From Epiperipatus broadwayi (lineage: Eukaryota; Onychophora; Udeonychophora; Euonychophora; Peripatidae): a stretch of 64,000 bases of DNA. The position numbers and the translations under genes were made by a program. The notes under the pieces were generated by a model, which saw only the letters and a program-made list of their open reading frames with translations, made no database searches and was not told the DNA's origin. The stretch is from the NCBI GenBank assembly GCA_028023455.1, contig JAQFVV010012397.1:64001-128000 (forward strand), read 5' to 3'. Below, piece after piece: positions 34,319 through 46,000 of this stretch (positions are counted from its first letter, which is position 1; each line of letters begins with the position of its first letter).

Positions 34319-35586
34319 CATTGAATCATTCAAAAAAAAAAAAAAATAGGAACAAGATTGTGGGAAATAAATGAAGCTTTTGAGTGCTTGAAATTTGTCA
34401 AGTTTTACTTTCAGTGCTTGTGATGGATGAAGGATTTTATCATTCACATGATGGTGCAATGTGTTCATGTAATTTCCTGGAGCGTTTCTATATAATGCAT
34501 TGTACCAAACCTTTTTTTGAAGTCTTATACCTGTTTCGAAGTCTCAAGAAGAACAAGGCATAACTTGTGAATTGATTATGAAATTGTAGTGTTTTTCTTT
34601 TATGTATAGTTAGCTCTGTGCCATCATTGTTTAGGCTGAAATATCATATGTCCCGATGATAAAGGCTTTGTATTAAAACGATTTTAGTGTTAGTTAAATA
34701 CTTGGGGGGAGGGTACTTAATTGTATTTAAATTAAGATAGCTCTCCTGATATTCATGATACATTTTTTAGTGCTTGGGTTCTTACTGATCTCAATGCTGC
34801 AAGTTAAGAGTCATTCCCTTAACAATTGAATGCCACTCCAGTCTCCAGAAAAACAATTATATATAAGATCAGTGTTTCAAAATAATTTTTGGGATATTAG
34901 AATAAGAAATGGAAAGAACTGTAATTCCATTATCTCATTCTTTTTGGAGAGGGTAATATAATGACATAGTAATATAATTAATTAAAAATATATTTGACCT
35001 TAAAGTATGAGTTAACATAATAACAATAATTAATTTTTTTTTAAAGAAAATAAATTGTTATAAATTTATGTTATTGCAAAAATATTAATTAGAAGATGGT
35101 TAAACCCTTGTAAAGCAATTGTAGTTTTTTTGCTATATGTCTCTTTCATGAAAATATATTTCTGTTTTATAATTTATTAAATTTTAAAACATTAGAAGAT
35201 ATGACAAAATTTTACTTTTTATTGTAATTAAAAAATTATTTAATTAATTTGTTTTGTGTTAAAGACAAGAAAAAAGCTATTTATCTGATTTTCTGTCATG
35301 TATAAAATTATCTAGATAACAAAAAAAAAACAATGGACATCGAATTATATTTTAATGCTTTATCAAAAATGTTTTATTTTTTGATTTAATTTTTATTTTA
35401 TGTTTTGCTCATATTGAATGAGAAATAATTTGTTATCAATTTGATTGGATAGAGGGTCATCTGTTGTTGTGAAGGGGTTGTGTTCACATTTTGTCAAATT
35501 TATAATAGGGCTCATGGTCATATTCACAATATTTTCAAATTTTATTATCAGAGCTTTGTAATTAAGTAGAGATAAAAGGTGGCTAG
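34319..35586. other. AT-rich spacer with one hammerhead-like motif
   Basis: No gene. At 34,652-34,681, CCCGATGATAAAGGCTTTG is followed by AAAACGATT. That resembles the stem-and-GAAAC motif seen in the Penelope tail and in R5, with two core differences. The 77-codon minus-strand ORF at 34,235-34,468 overlaps the hAT end and is accidental. Confidence 0.35.
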
Positions 35587-36270
35587 CTAATGAGCTTGGG
35601 ATTAAAAATATTATTGTGTTTTCAATTCTATTCTCATAGTTTTGTAGTTAAGTAGAGATAAAAGGTGGATGCTAAAGGGTTGCATTAGGTCCTAATATCT
35701 AGGTGCAGTGCTCTCAGATCCAAGGTTCCTCACTGACGAAAGCCACAAGCTAGAAACTAGTCAGGGGATATTGGATGAGTAGGCATTAGATAGTAATTTT
35801 ATGCACAAGCCCCTGGCATCTATTGATTACTCTGGCTTGCACTGAGTGGCACTACTGTATGGAGAGTTTTGCCTGTTTTAATAATAGTTATGAGCAAGCA
35901 TATGAAATGATGATCATGTGATATTCAGTGGTTTAATACCAATCCTGCTCAATAGAACAGTGGTGGCTATGATTACTAAAGAAGCAAAGACACCAAAATG
36001 TATGGGTTCTGAACTGAGTTCAGACCTATATGACTATATAAGCTAATGAGCTTTGATTGAAAATATTATTGTATTTTCAATTTTATTCTCAGTTTTGTAG
36101 TTAAGTAGAGATAAAAGGTGGCTTCTGGAGGGTTGCATTAGATCCTAAGGTCTGGGTGCAGTGCTCTCACATCCAAGGCTCCTCACTGATGAAAGGCACT
36201 AAATAGGGATTTTATGCACAAGCCTTCTGGCATCCATGGCTTGCACTGAGTGGCACTACTATATGGAGAG
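35587..36270 (+). repeat. R5 repeat, one and a half tandem units
   Basis: A unit of about 453 bp starting AGCTAATGAGCTT runs 35,587-36,040, and a second, partial unit follows directly. Shared blocks: GTAGTTAAGTAGAGATAAAA, GGGTTGCATTAG, GTGCAGTGCTCTCA, CCTCACTGA.GAAA, TTTTATGCACAAGCC and TATGGAGAGTTTTGC. Unit 1 has CTGACGA (35,733-35,739) followed by GAAACTAGTC (35,753-35,762). Unit 2 has CTGATGA (36,186-36,192) but has lost the GAAAC part. These are hammerhead-core elements. Non-coding. A minus-strand relative lies at 40,765-41,311. Confidence 0.75.
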
Positions 36271-36359
36271 TTTTGCTTACTTATATGTAAAGAGATCTAT
36301 TCACATAAAATGATTTATTTTAACTTAAAAAAAATATTTGATGAAAAGATATCACTTAC

Positions 36360-36530
36360 GATCACATGAGGGAAGATTAGGCCATAACCCTTTAGAAGTA
36401 CATTCAACTCGTGCTAAACCATTTAATATAAAACCATCATGACAGCGATATACAGCAACTCCATTTTTTCTTGGCAATAAAAAAAAGTTATAAAACCCAT
36501 TTGAAATATTTGGAGGCTGCCCACATGTCC
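36360..36530 (-). CDS. Sushi (CCP/SCR) domain exon of an unidentified gene
   Basis: A 171-bp exon encoding one complete complement-control-protein module of about 57 residues. Its four cysteines are at positions 3, 30, 44 and 56. It has the PPNISNG start, Y28-R-C, the GF-L-G turn, and Trp50 before the last Cys. On the minus strand the acceptor is TTTGCTTTAG before GG and the donor is GTAAGT right after GATC. Both borders are phase 1, the normal state for exchangeable Sushi exons. These modules are extracellular, disulfide-bonded (C1-C3, C2-C4) and usually occur in series in adhesion, complement-like or receptor proteins. No neighbouring exon was found, so introns must exceed what is visible or the partners lie outside the window. 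The ATG in the upstream intron is not a start. Confidence 0.85.
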
Positions 36531-37769
36531 CTAAAGCAAACAATAAAATATTCATTTTAAATAGCAGTACACATTATTACATATTATGACAATTTTATGT
36601 AATATCATTCTATCATGTACTTTTGTTAGGGTTTTTTTTTAAAAAAAAAAAACTCATTATATAATGTCAGTGCATTTAATTTGATCCACTATTTTTCAAG
36701 AGTGAAAAAATAAATATTAGATAAATAAACTTGTAAAATGAAAGGCCACTACAAATTATAGATAAAAAACAATAACTACTCAGTAAAATAATGAATTCTT
36801 AAATTACAGCTTAACCATTAGGTTTATGTACAATTCAGACATTGTAATTCAAAACATTTCACATTTATTATTGGCAAAAGTGTGTATATATAAATACACA
36901 ACTAACAATACATATATTTTTTATATAGCATTATTTTAAAAAATTATAATATTAATTGCAATATTACATAAGATTACTTTTTTTTACATAAATATAATCT
37001 AATCATTAAAAAAAAATTATAAATTAAAAAAAAATTGTTTTGGATAGACTTTAAACTTTACTTGATGATTGACATAATAAAAACTTTAAAAGTTTAAAAC
37101 TTTCAATTAAAATAAAAGTTAAAGTTGTAGACAAATAAAAAAAATCATTTTTTAAAGAACAAGTAGTAAAATGAGAACGTTTGAGTAAGACAAAGTTAAT
37201 TCTAATATTAAAAAAAAATATATCTCAATTATAAAAATATATAATTCTTGTATCTTTTAATAAAATAATAAAAATGTAATTTCAAATATTGTATCAAAAT
37301 ATTATGGATCTATATAAAAGTAGCATATATTTTATAGAACTGATTTCAGAACCAAACACCAAGCTGATGATTGGCAGCAAAAAAACTAGATATATACACT
37401 AGATCATGAAATCGCAATACATATACACATATAATAATTAAAAGATTTTCTATGTTTAGAGATATAAGTATTACTAATTTTAATGCAATTTCTCTGTATA
37501 TTTTTAGATAAATTTCTCTTATTAATTAATCAAGCAAAATAACAAAAAAAGTTGACATTGCAAATTGAACATGCTATCTAACTCATTTTTAAACTACAGC
37601 ATAAAGTAAAAATATTTTTAGATCAAGTTAAAGTGAGTAAGACAAAAATTATTATTAGTTGACATGATTTCAGTTTGCAACATTTAGTTTTAATTTTTGT
37701 CTAATTACATCATATGTCATCTTTAAAAATATACAGAGAATCCAATGAATAAACATTTTTCAGGAGCTA
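36531..37769. other. Probable intron DNA, AT-rich
   Basis: Directly upstream, on the minus strand, of the Sushi exon. Very AT-rich with many A/T homopolymers. No second exon with matching phase and no other repeat was recognised. Confidence 0.45.
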
Positions 37770-38750
37770 ACTTGTGATGTGATGCAATGTGACTTATCCT
37801 TATATGGAGCCAGGAATCTCTCAGCAACAATGCCCAGAGAAACCTGTTATCCACTTTAACTTTCCTTTCCATTCCTCACCCTAAGTTTTCCCATATTCTT
37901 CTCTATCCTGCTCCAATCCCATTTCCACAACTTAATCCTTGTCAACTCCAAGAACCTTTATATCCAAAATCCCCCTTATCTTTTCTTAAACTTAGCATAA
38001 AAACCAAAAGCCACTTTCTGTATAATCACTTTGTTTATATGTATTCTTCCACAACTTCATTATTTGTACCCTTTCTGCTTTCAGGCATTTACATTCAATT
38101 AACAAATGCCTAATATTTTCTATACCTTCCTTACACAACTTGCATACTAAATCACCCACGTTTCCATTTATGTATATATTCTTTTGAGCCTTAAACAGTA
38201 AACAATTTTCCTTGCTATTATCACAAATTAACATACACCCAATATTCTGTTTAATTGATCTCTCCAACTTCCTATTCTTTATTAATGCATCTATTCTTCT
38301 ATCCCATTCCTTAACACTAGGACACTCAACAATTCTTCTAATACAATCTTCGCACTTTTTGTATAATTATGCTGACATAAATTCTTTATCCAAATCTTCT
38401 GCATATCGCATTACCCTTTTCACCCATATTCTTCCCTGCCCTTTACTCGTAACCCAATTAAATACTATTTTGGTTATTCTTTTTTTATCCATGAACTGCA
38501 ATCAATCAAACATTTTCATTTTGCTTTTTGCATCTCTCATAAAAATTTGTACTTTTTCTAAGTAATCTAATACCCCTTTACTAACACTTAACACATCATT
38601 ACTATATGTTAACTCTGCTACTGCCACTTCACTCCATACAATTCTAGCTACTGAAACAGTATTATCTGTCTATCATTCTGTTTCATCTACTATGTACCAT
38701 AGTATTTTCCTAATTCAAACCCATCCTAATCCATATATATAATCCTATAA
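37770..38750 (-). pseudogene. LINE fragment, C-terminal zinc-knuckle region
   Basis: In order on the minus strand with a few stops: GKILWYIVDETE, VARIVWSEVAVAELTY, LDYLEKVQIFMRDAK, ITKIVFNW, GRIWVKRVMRYA, VECPSVKEWDRRID. The open part (38,267-37,992, 91 codons) ends with CKLCKEGIENIRHLLIECKC. This C-x2-C...H-x4-C arrangement is the zinc finger that closes many non-LTR reverse transcriptases. A 3' UTR follows to about 37,770, ending in TGCATCACATCAC. The order and style fit the RT fragment at 42,115-42,520 as the missing upstream part of the same LINE. Confidence 0.75.
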
Positions 38751-40764
38751 TAATGTAATTTGATGTATTCATGTGTATGTGCAGATATGTGCACACATCT
38801 AATAATAATGTCTGTATGCGTATAGTTTACGGTATCAATCAAAATATTTTAAAATTAATAAATTAAAGTAAGTTGTAAACATCGTTGTATGTGTGGAAGC
38901 GCACCTTTGTATATATGTGAAGGAAATTGTAATGTTGATAGATTTAGTGAACATTACGACTTTTCTAAATTATTTCTAAGTTATAAATTTGTTTGTATTC
39001 GCATATAAATCTTAAATCCAGGGGAGACCGTGTTATGCATATAGCAAAATGTTGACAACTTAAATCTCTTTTTAAAAAAAAGAGAATCAAGGTCATCGGT
39101 TTCTCAGAAAATACCTCTCATTAAATTGTAAACTGCAAGCTGAAATTTCAAAGATTTAAAAATAGTTAAAAAAAACCAAAGACAAAATCATTAACCCGGC
39201 ACAGCTTGTCAATAACTACAGCTTGGTCTTTTGTCTTTGTTAAAATTTATGTGGGCTATTAAAACTTAAAATTTAAAATTAAAGTTGTAAATAACTTAAT
39301 GGCTTGTGAAGGGGGTTGAGAAAGAGTTAATATAAAAACCCCAGTTTTAAGTGACAGGGACTTGCTCTCATCATCTTTTTAAATCAATAGTATCCAGGCA
39401 CTAAGCCCAGATTCACAATGAAAACAGTCTGCTAAAAGACAACCAGTTGTCGTCTTTCTTTCATAAGATTGGTCCAGGATGGGAAAAAATTTCAAGATCA
39501 ACAGCCTACCATGAGGACATCAGAAACATGCCAGCCCAGTAGAGAAACCCAGTACCAGTTGCTGGAAGTTTATTGCTACACATATCTTCCTGCAGAGCTT
39601 TATAAAATTAAATCAAAAATTTAATTAATTCATAATTCTAAAGCTAGCTAAATGTTGAACGTTCATAATTAATAACTTGTAATAACTTTTAACAAGTAAA
39701 TTCTGTAACTTTTAATTTAATAATAATAATCTTTGTAAAAATCTTGCCTGCTTAATGAATATTCATAATTGATAATTTTCTTAACATAATAACTGTAATC
39801 AGTTATTATTATATATATGTCCCTTGCTAATTTGTGGTCATGCTTATTTTCTATTTTATATATTGTTAATTCATTAATTTATGTTATGCCTTCATTCAGC
39901 GCAGAGATCGATAATATTAATAATTTGGAGAGATGATTAGAAGCTCTCACACAGCTAATTTATGTGGCTTTTTAGCACGCATACAAATCTCCGTCTGAAA
40001 ATATACTATTATATATGTTAGCTAAGTTACTATGTTTCAGCTTATGGAAATTCAGGTTTGCATAATAAATGACTATATGTAATTGAATAAGAATGAGAAT
40101 GATATTTTAAAGCATGTTATAAATTATTAGCTAATTATGTCCCAAATCTGCTTTATTCCTTCTTAGTTTATTTTTATGAATTATGTGGTCTAATTAATAA
40201 ACTAGATCATTTATAATTACCCCCTTTTAGCATGAGTTAAGTATGCTAATTTCTGACCCAGCGTATTGTAGTTTCAGAGATCAAAACTATAGATTTAGTG
40301 CTTTAATAATTTTAATATTTGATAATTTAGAAAGCGTTACAAATGTGTCTTTATAAAGCACATACATACCACATGCCTTGCTATATATGTTCTTATTAAA
40401 ATGGGCTTTGGTTTTAAGGGACATGCTATTATTCTTAGTTCGGAAAGCTCTCTTTTATAACTAGAACACAAGGGTCCAGATTGTTATATAAGTTGTTTCG
40501 ATCACTCGAACTAAATGTTCATGTATTTTATGATAGCAAGTCGTACGGTACACAGGAGCCGAGTACTTGGTACTGAATCCCATGAGTAATTACACTTTTG
40601 GGCCACAACTTTTGCTTAATTATGTAGCACTGTAATCTCAGAAGTCATGCTACAAATTGCTGGTTTGCCCCCATAATAGTGTTCATTCAGAATTGATCCA
40701 AACCCCAGATCTAGTTACATGAAGCAATCTGCATAGAGAGCATTTATTGCTCAGGACATTCTAA
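38751..40764. other. Spacer with a possible promoter-like stretch
   Basis: No coding sequence recognised. TTAATATAAAAACCCC at about 39,329-39,344, followed by a G+C-richer stretch to 39,600, looks like a TATA-containing LTR or retroelement leader, without a second copy to support it. The rest is AT-rich. Confidence 0.35.
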
Positions 40765-41480
40765 TATTAAGATATTAATTATAAAACAATTCAAAACAAA
40801 GCAAAACTCTCCATATAGTAGTGCCATCTTGTGCTAACAAGAGCAAACAATGGATGCCAGAAGGCTTGTGCATAAAATCCCTAACTAGTGCCAACTCACT
40901 CATCCAATATCCCCAGACTAGTTTCTGGTTTGTGGCCTTCATCAGTGAGGAGCCTTGGATCTGAGAGCACTGCACCTAGATCTTAGGATCTAATGCAACC
41001 CTCCAGCAACCATCTTTTAACTCTATTTAACTACAAAACAATGAGAATAAAATTGAAAACACTATTAATATTTTCAATCCAAGCTCAATAGCTTATATAG
41101 TCATATCGGTCTGAACTCAATTCAGCACCCATACATGTTGGTGTCTTTGACTCTTTAACAACCATAGCCACCACTATCCTATTAGGCAGGATTGGTGTTA
41201 AACCACTACACATCACATGATCACTATCTCATACTAGCACATAATTGTTATTAAACAATTCAAAACAAAGCAAAATTCTCCATATAGTAGTGCCATCTTG
41301 TGCTAACAAGATATTGGATGAGTAGGCACTAGTTAGGGATTTTATGCACAAGCCTTCTGGCATCCATTGATTGCTCTTGTTAGCACAAGATGGCACTACT
41401 ATATGGAGAGTTTTGCTTTGTTTTGAATTGTTTAATAACAATTATGTGCTAGAATGAGATAGTGATCATGTGGTGTTTAG
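40765..41480 (-). repeat. R5 repeat, inverted copy with terminal foldback
   Basis: An R5 unit on the minus strand runs from about 41,311 to 40,765. The stretch 41,203-41,311 is then repeated in reverse at about 41,375-41,480, with a 63-bp loop between, so the right end is a strong foldback of about 105-bp arms. The minus-strand unit has the best preserved hammerhead-like core: CTGATGA at 40,945-40,939, GAAAC at 40,925-40,921, and ACTAGT on either side, able to pair as stem III. The two 66-70-codon ORFs here are accidental. Confidence 0.75.
40876..40950 (-). ncRNA. Hammerhead-ribozyme-like core in R5
   Basis: On the minus strand: CTGATGA, a possible short stem (GGCC...), GAAAC, TAGTC, a loop, then CACTAGTT. 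ACTAGT after GA(A)A can pair with ACTAGT before the T that would precede the cleavage site, which gives a 6-bp stem III and a GUU triplet. Stem I is weak (three pairs) and stem II has mismatches in each copy, so activity is doubtful. The reading rests on the core order C-U-G-A-N-G-A, stem, G-A-A-A, stem, U-H. Confidence 0.3.
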
Positions 41481-42114
41481 ATATTAATTATATTTATAAG
41501 TTATGTTTCTTGTAATATTTAGCTATTAGCAAACCTCATAGGGATGACATAACATAATTAAGGCATGATGGGGAAGCCGTAGATATCAATTTGTAATAAA
41601 TGTTAAACCTAACTAAATTCAAATGCACAAAAGGTGGAATTCATATTAAAACCCACTCATCATTGTAAACACCTGTGTCTGTATGTAAATTCTAATGCCT
41701 TTATGTTTTTATATTATTTATCCTATATTTTAATATTAAATATTTGAAACTCATAACTTTTTAGTGTTATTCGCAATTCATTCCCAAATTATATACAAAT
41801 CTATTCTCTTTAGCATTAATTATTTATACATGCATTATCTAGTCAGCTACATATACGTGTGTGTGTGTGGTATTAATTTATTGGTAATTTCATTATTACT
41901 CCCTGAAACTCATGTTCCACCCTTTGCTAAACTTTGTAAAAGAGTCCATGTGTGGCCTCATATATGTCATTCATAGAGTAGTAAACCTTGGAGTGTTGGT
42001 AAAGGAGCTGAGGTGCAATCGTATTCGTGGTCTCAACCCCTCAACTAGCCAACCTTGGTATAATTTGCCAAAACTATGGACTTTGTTGCGTGAATGTACA
42101 AATCTGACCATTAC
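41481..42114. other. Spacer, nothing firm
   Basis: AT-rich to 41,900, with a short (TG)n at 41,856. Then a G+C-richer stretch at 41,900-42,080, where CGTGGTCTCAACCCC is weakly box-B-like. No gene recognised; two overlapping short ORFs have no motif. Confidence 0.4.
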
Positions 42115-42520
42115 ACTACATCACATTATATGACAACATTTTTAATTTCTTTATCAATCTCTTTCTTTTCTCCACTCCATTTATCAATTTTTCTCCCATT
42201 CATTCAAGCAATTTCTCTGATTACTTAAAACAATTCCCAAATAGTTATATCTATTCATCACACTTAACTTTATATCCCCCAATAAAAATTCTCTGAGTTC
42301 TCTTCCCCCAGTATTAATCATCATTACTTTTGATTTTTGACAAAATTTAATCCCCGTCTCTTCACCCATTTTCGCGCATATCCTCAGCATAACATCCATA
42401 TCTTCCCTTCTTTCTGCACACAAAAAGACATCATCTGCAAATAAAAGACCTGACAATATATATACTACCTTGCTACCTATTAATGGTATCTCTACCCCTC
42501 TTTCTAGTCTTTCTATTGCT
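42115..42520 (-). pseudogene. LINE fragment, reverse transcriptase active-site region
   Basis: The 90-codon frame (42,456-42,184) begins SGLLFADDVFLCAE, the catalytic F/YxDD motif of reverse transcriptases, and continues through CQKSKVMMIN and RYNYLGIVLS, the following conserved motifs of non-LTR elements. Upstream in frame is ERLERGVEIPLIGSKVVYI. Downstream a frameshift leads into GEKLINGVEKRKR. The upstream palm and the endonuclease are missing. It is probably the 5' part of the LINE whose C-terminus lies at 37,770-38,750, now separated by about 3.4 kb that includes an R5 copy. Confidence 0.8.
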
Positions 42521-42587
42521 CATTTATAGTACTCTAATTATGCCATCTATTGTAAGTTTAAATAATTACTATATATATATATATTGT

Positions 42588-42660
42588 AATGGTCAGCTTG
42601 CTATAGCTTAGTGACTCAAGCACCATCTGGCAGTAAGATCAAAAATATCTCAGATATATA
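42588..42660 (-). mobile_element. 3'-end fragment of a TGTAACG-family element
   Basis: On the minus strand the sequence reads GCCAGATGGTGC ... CTGACCATTACA and then (AT)n. This matches the 3' end of the element at 46,756-48,941 (GCCTAGATGGCGCCC ... CGTTACA). About 60 bp remains. The adjoining (TA)n fits the family's insertion preference. Confidence 0.5.
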
Positions 42661-43009
42661 TATATATATTATTTATAAATGGAAATATGAATGGGAAAAT
42701 ATTTTCCCTTAATATGTGATGATGAAAGTGACCAATACATCGCCCAACCATGATCATGAGTTACTTCTGATGAAATGGACTTGTAATTAATACACAGGCT
42801 AGATAATCTAAATATAAAGTAAGCTATACACTCACTATATAAACAAATATAAAAAAAATTATTTATATATTATTATAATAATATAATTATTAGTACATTG
42901 TTATTTATTATCTATATCAAATATTCTTTCATTAGCAATTATCTGCTAAGCATAGTCAATATCAAAGCCAATAAAAAAACTTTATTTATATACTATTATA
43001 ATATAATTA

Positions 43010-46000
43010 TTAGTACTGAAACAGTCGACCTTAGTTTAAGATTGAGTTTCACTGTTCTACCACAACCCACATTTCATCCTGCTCCTTTTTTTTTGTCATA
43101 TGTATATAAACTACATGTATGTTTCTGAGAAGCGTCTATGAGATTTATAAATATAAATCTGAAATAAACATTATCTTTAATTATTTTAAATATTAACTTT
43201 TATAAATGTGACTCAGATATATACATATATTACAGGAGCATATATATATAATTAAAAATAGTAAATAATTTTGTGTCTTTTAAAATTGTATCTTTTTTTA
43301 CTTTTATTTTAATACTTTGTAATTATTTTTTCATCATAAAACTACACAAATATTCAAGATGGAAGATGTAGTCATTAACTATCCAAGAATAATTAAAGGG
43401 GTGGGAACATTAGTTTGTTTCATGAATTTAAAATAAATTTTTAAATTAAAGTTAAGGAAAGTAAAATCTAAAATAAAACTAATTGATTTTAGTTAGCTAT
43501 TAACGTTTTTATCAAATCTATTTCTAATCTGGAAATTGATTTGAATTTATTTTTGGACAGTTATCTAACAATTGCATCTCTACTAACAATAGAGAAAACA
43601 TTTCTGTAAATTGAAAATTAATTAGAGTTAAGAAGTTTAATTAAAACAAACATTCCTTGAATAACTAAAAAATGACATAAATAAGGCTAAAAATCTATTG
43701 TGTCAGAGTTCGGTCAATAGTCGCTAGCCGACTCATGTTAAATTTTTGAGGGGCCTCAGCCGCCTTCCCCCTGTCTTCAGCTCCACTCCTTGCCATACAG
43801 AGATGTAGATCCTACTGCTCAAGAGTGCCTATGCCATCAAAGAATGCTGCCTGCCACAGATTCATCAGTATTCCATAGAATCCTTAGGTAACCAGCCGAA
43901 AGACACTATAATCATATTACCTAATTCTAACTTCAACTCTGTAAAATTAATGTTTTCTTTGTTTAATTTTTTGTTTTTTAACTCGCTAATCGGCGAGTAT
44001 GTTAAATTAAAAATTATCTTCTTGTATCGATTCTCTTCTATCTAAATCATATTACTGTAAAAACTTTTCATCTAACTCACGCTTCTTCTTATTCTTATAA
44101 TTTAGTGCAGTTATAATTTAATTTTAATATTTTTTTTATATGTTCACTTAAATTTTATTAGTAAATGCCACCCAGTCTTACGAACTTCTTCTATATCCCA
44201 CTGTGTAATAAAATGGGGGGGGGGATTAATGAGTTCCCAATATTTACTTCTAAACAGCTCGTAAGTCTGAGTTTTTCTTTTAAAATGAATATATGTTTTT
44301 TTAAAAAAATATATTTTACCGTAAAATTATACAAAATGTATAAATACTTTGCAATCTGGATTGGATAATGGTGTCCATTAGTTTTATTAATATCTTTATC
44401 CATCATCATCACCAGAAAGGCTGGTGAACAAATTCTATTTTGTTGTTCGCACTTTTAAGTGCATGAGTTTTAGTTTTTTATGTGTTAAACAAAATAGTAT
44501 TGATTCAAGAAGGGAGAGAAATGCACGCTTCATTAATTATAGTTTAACTTATGATAAATGACTTTATCTTACATGAGTCATTATTTTAGCATATCATTAT
44601 GTATTTGTTAAACCATTTAAGGCTTTATTTTAGTATTTAAATTCAATGACCTTATATTCTTATGATAGCATTGCATAAGTCACATAGGGCTTTGATCAGA
44701 TTCACCTGCACCTCATTCCAGGCAGTCATGATCATTTTCGTTCGCCATTCTTCTCCTCCAAGTATATATTTATATACTGCTTTGATTCACTTGTATCTTG
44801 CACTGGGGATTCAAAGCCTCCCATCTTTTAGTGTTGTCGTTCACAACAGAGGTCTAAATTTACCTCTGGAACATGCATGTTAGTGTAGATGTGCTCTTCC
44901 ATGATCCGTTTCATAGAAACTTCCTACCTACCTTTCACTTTTCGGTACTGAAAGCATGAAGCTAGTATACCACCTTAAAATTCGGTGAATGATGTTTTTT
45001 TGGCCAAGTGCGCCACCCTCTCTCTCACTGACATAATGCTAGCACTGCAATTTCTTATAGTTAGTTTTCTAGCCTGTTTAACAAAATAAATCGTAATGAA
45101 ATGTGATAATGAAACGTCTTCTCTTTGTTATATTTTTCATTGGAGTTTAGATCCAACTTCCCATGAAGCTGCCCTCCTCTTTATTGAAATAAGCCATTCC
45201 CGTATTTATAGAGTTTCGCAATATTCTATCGTTAAATGTCGAAAATGTAAAATAATGTTTTTAGTTTACTTACTGATCAAAATGTATCCTTATTTTAATT
45301 ATTGTAAACAAAGTCTATAAATAAAAATAAATTTATGTATCAAATGCTAAGGGCATCCTACTAAAATCGTATAATCAGCGAAACTCTATTGTATCTTTAT
45401 ATATATATATTTGAATGTATAAAACGTCCACCAAACCACCCAGATAAATCTGTTTTTGTAACATTGAATAAAATCCTATTTTTAAATATACGTTCAGTAT
45501 TGTAACTGCCGCACTAAATTGATATTTGTTTAAATAAAATAATTGTATCAAGTTTGTTTAATGTTTACAATGAGAATAAAGTTTTAAATACGCGAAGTTG
45601 ATTATATATGTAAACTAATCCTTGAATTTTGTCAAAATAAATATTTATAATTTTAAAAACTTAATCCAGTTGTTCGAATCTCCTTAATAATATTTGTGTT
45701 TATGTATGTTTTGAACTTATATCTTGGGTTCACTCAATCTCTCATCATTATCATCAGCTGAGTTCTCATGCAAAATGCTGTAGCACTGGGCCTGGAAATA
45801 ATGAATTTATGTAGTATCACTGTAGGTATTGTCCATAGTGTTATTGATTTGGGGGATGGGAAAACAGGTTAGAATTCATGATTGCTCCTGACCTGTGTAT
45901 CTGGGCCATGATTGGATTCGGGGTACTTTTCCTCAGATTCTAAGTCTTGTTGGATGGACATACATTTTCGACCGGTAAAGTAGATTTTTTTTCACAGGCT

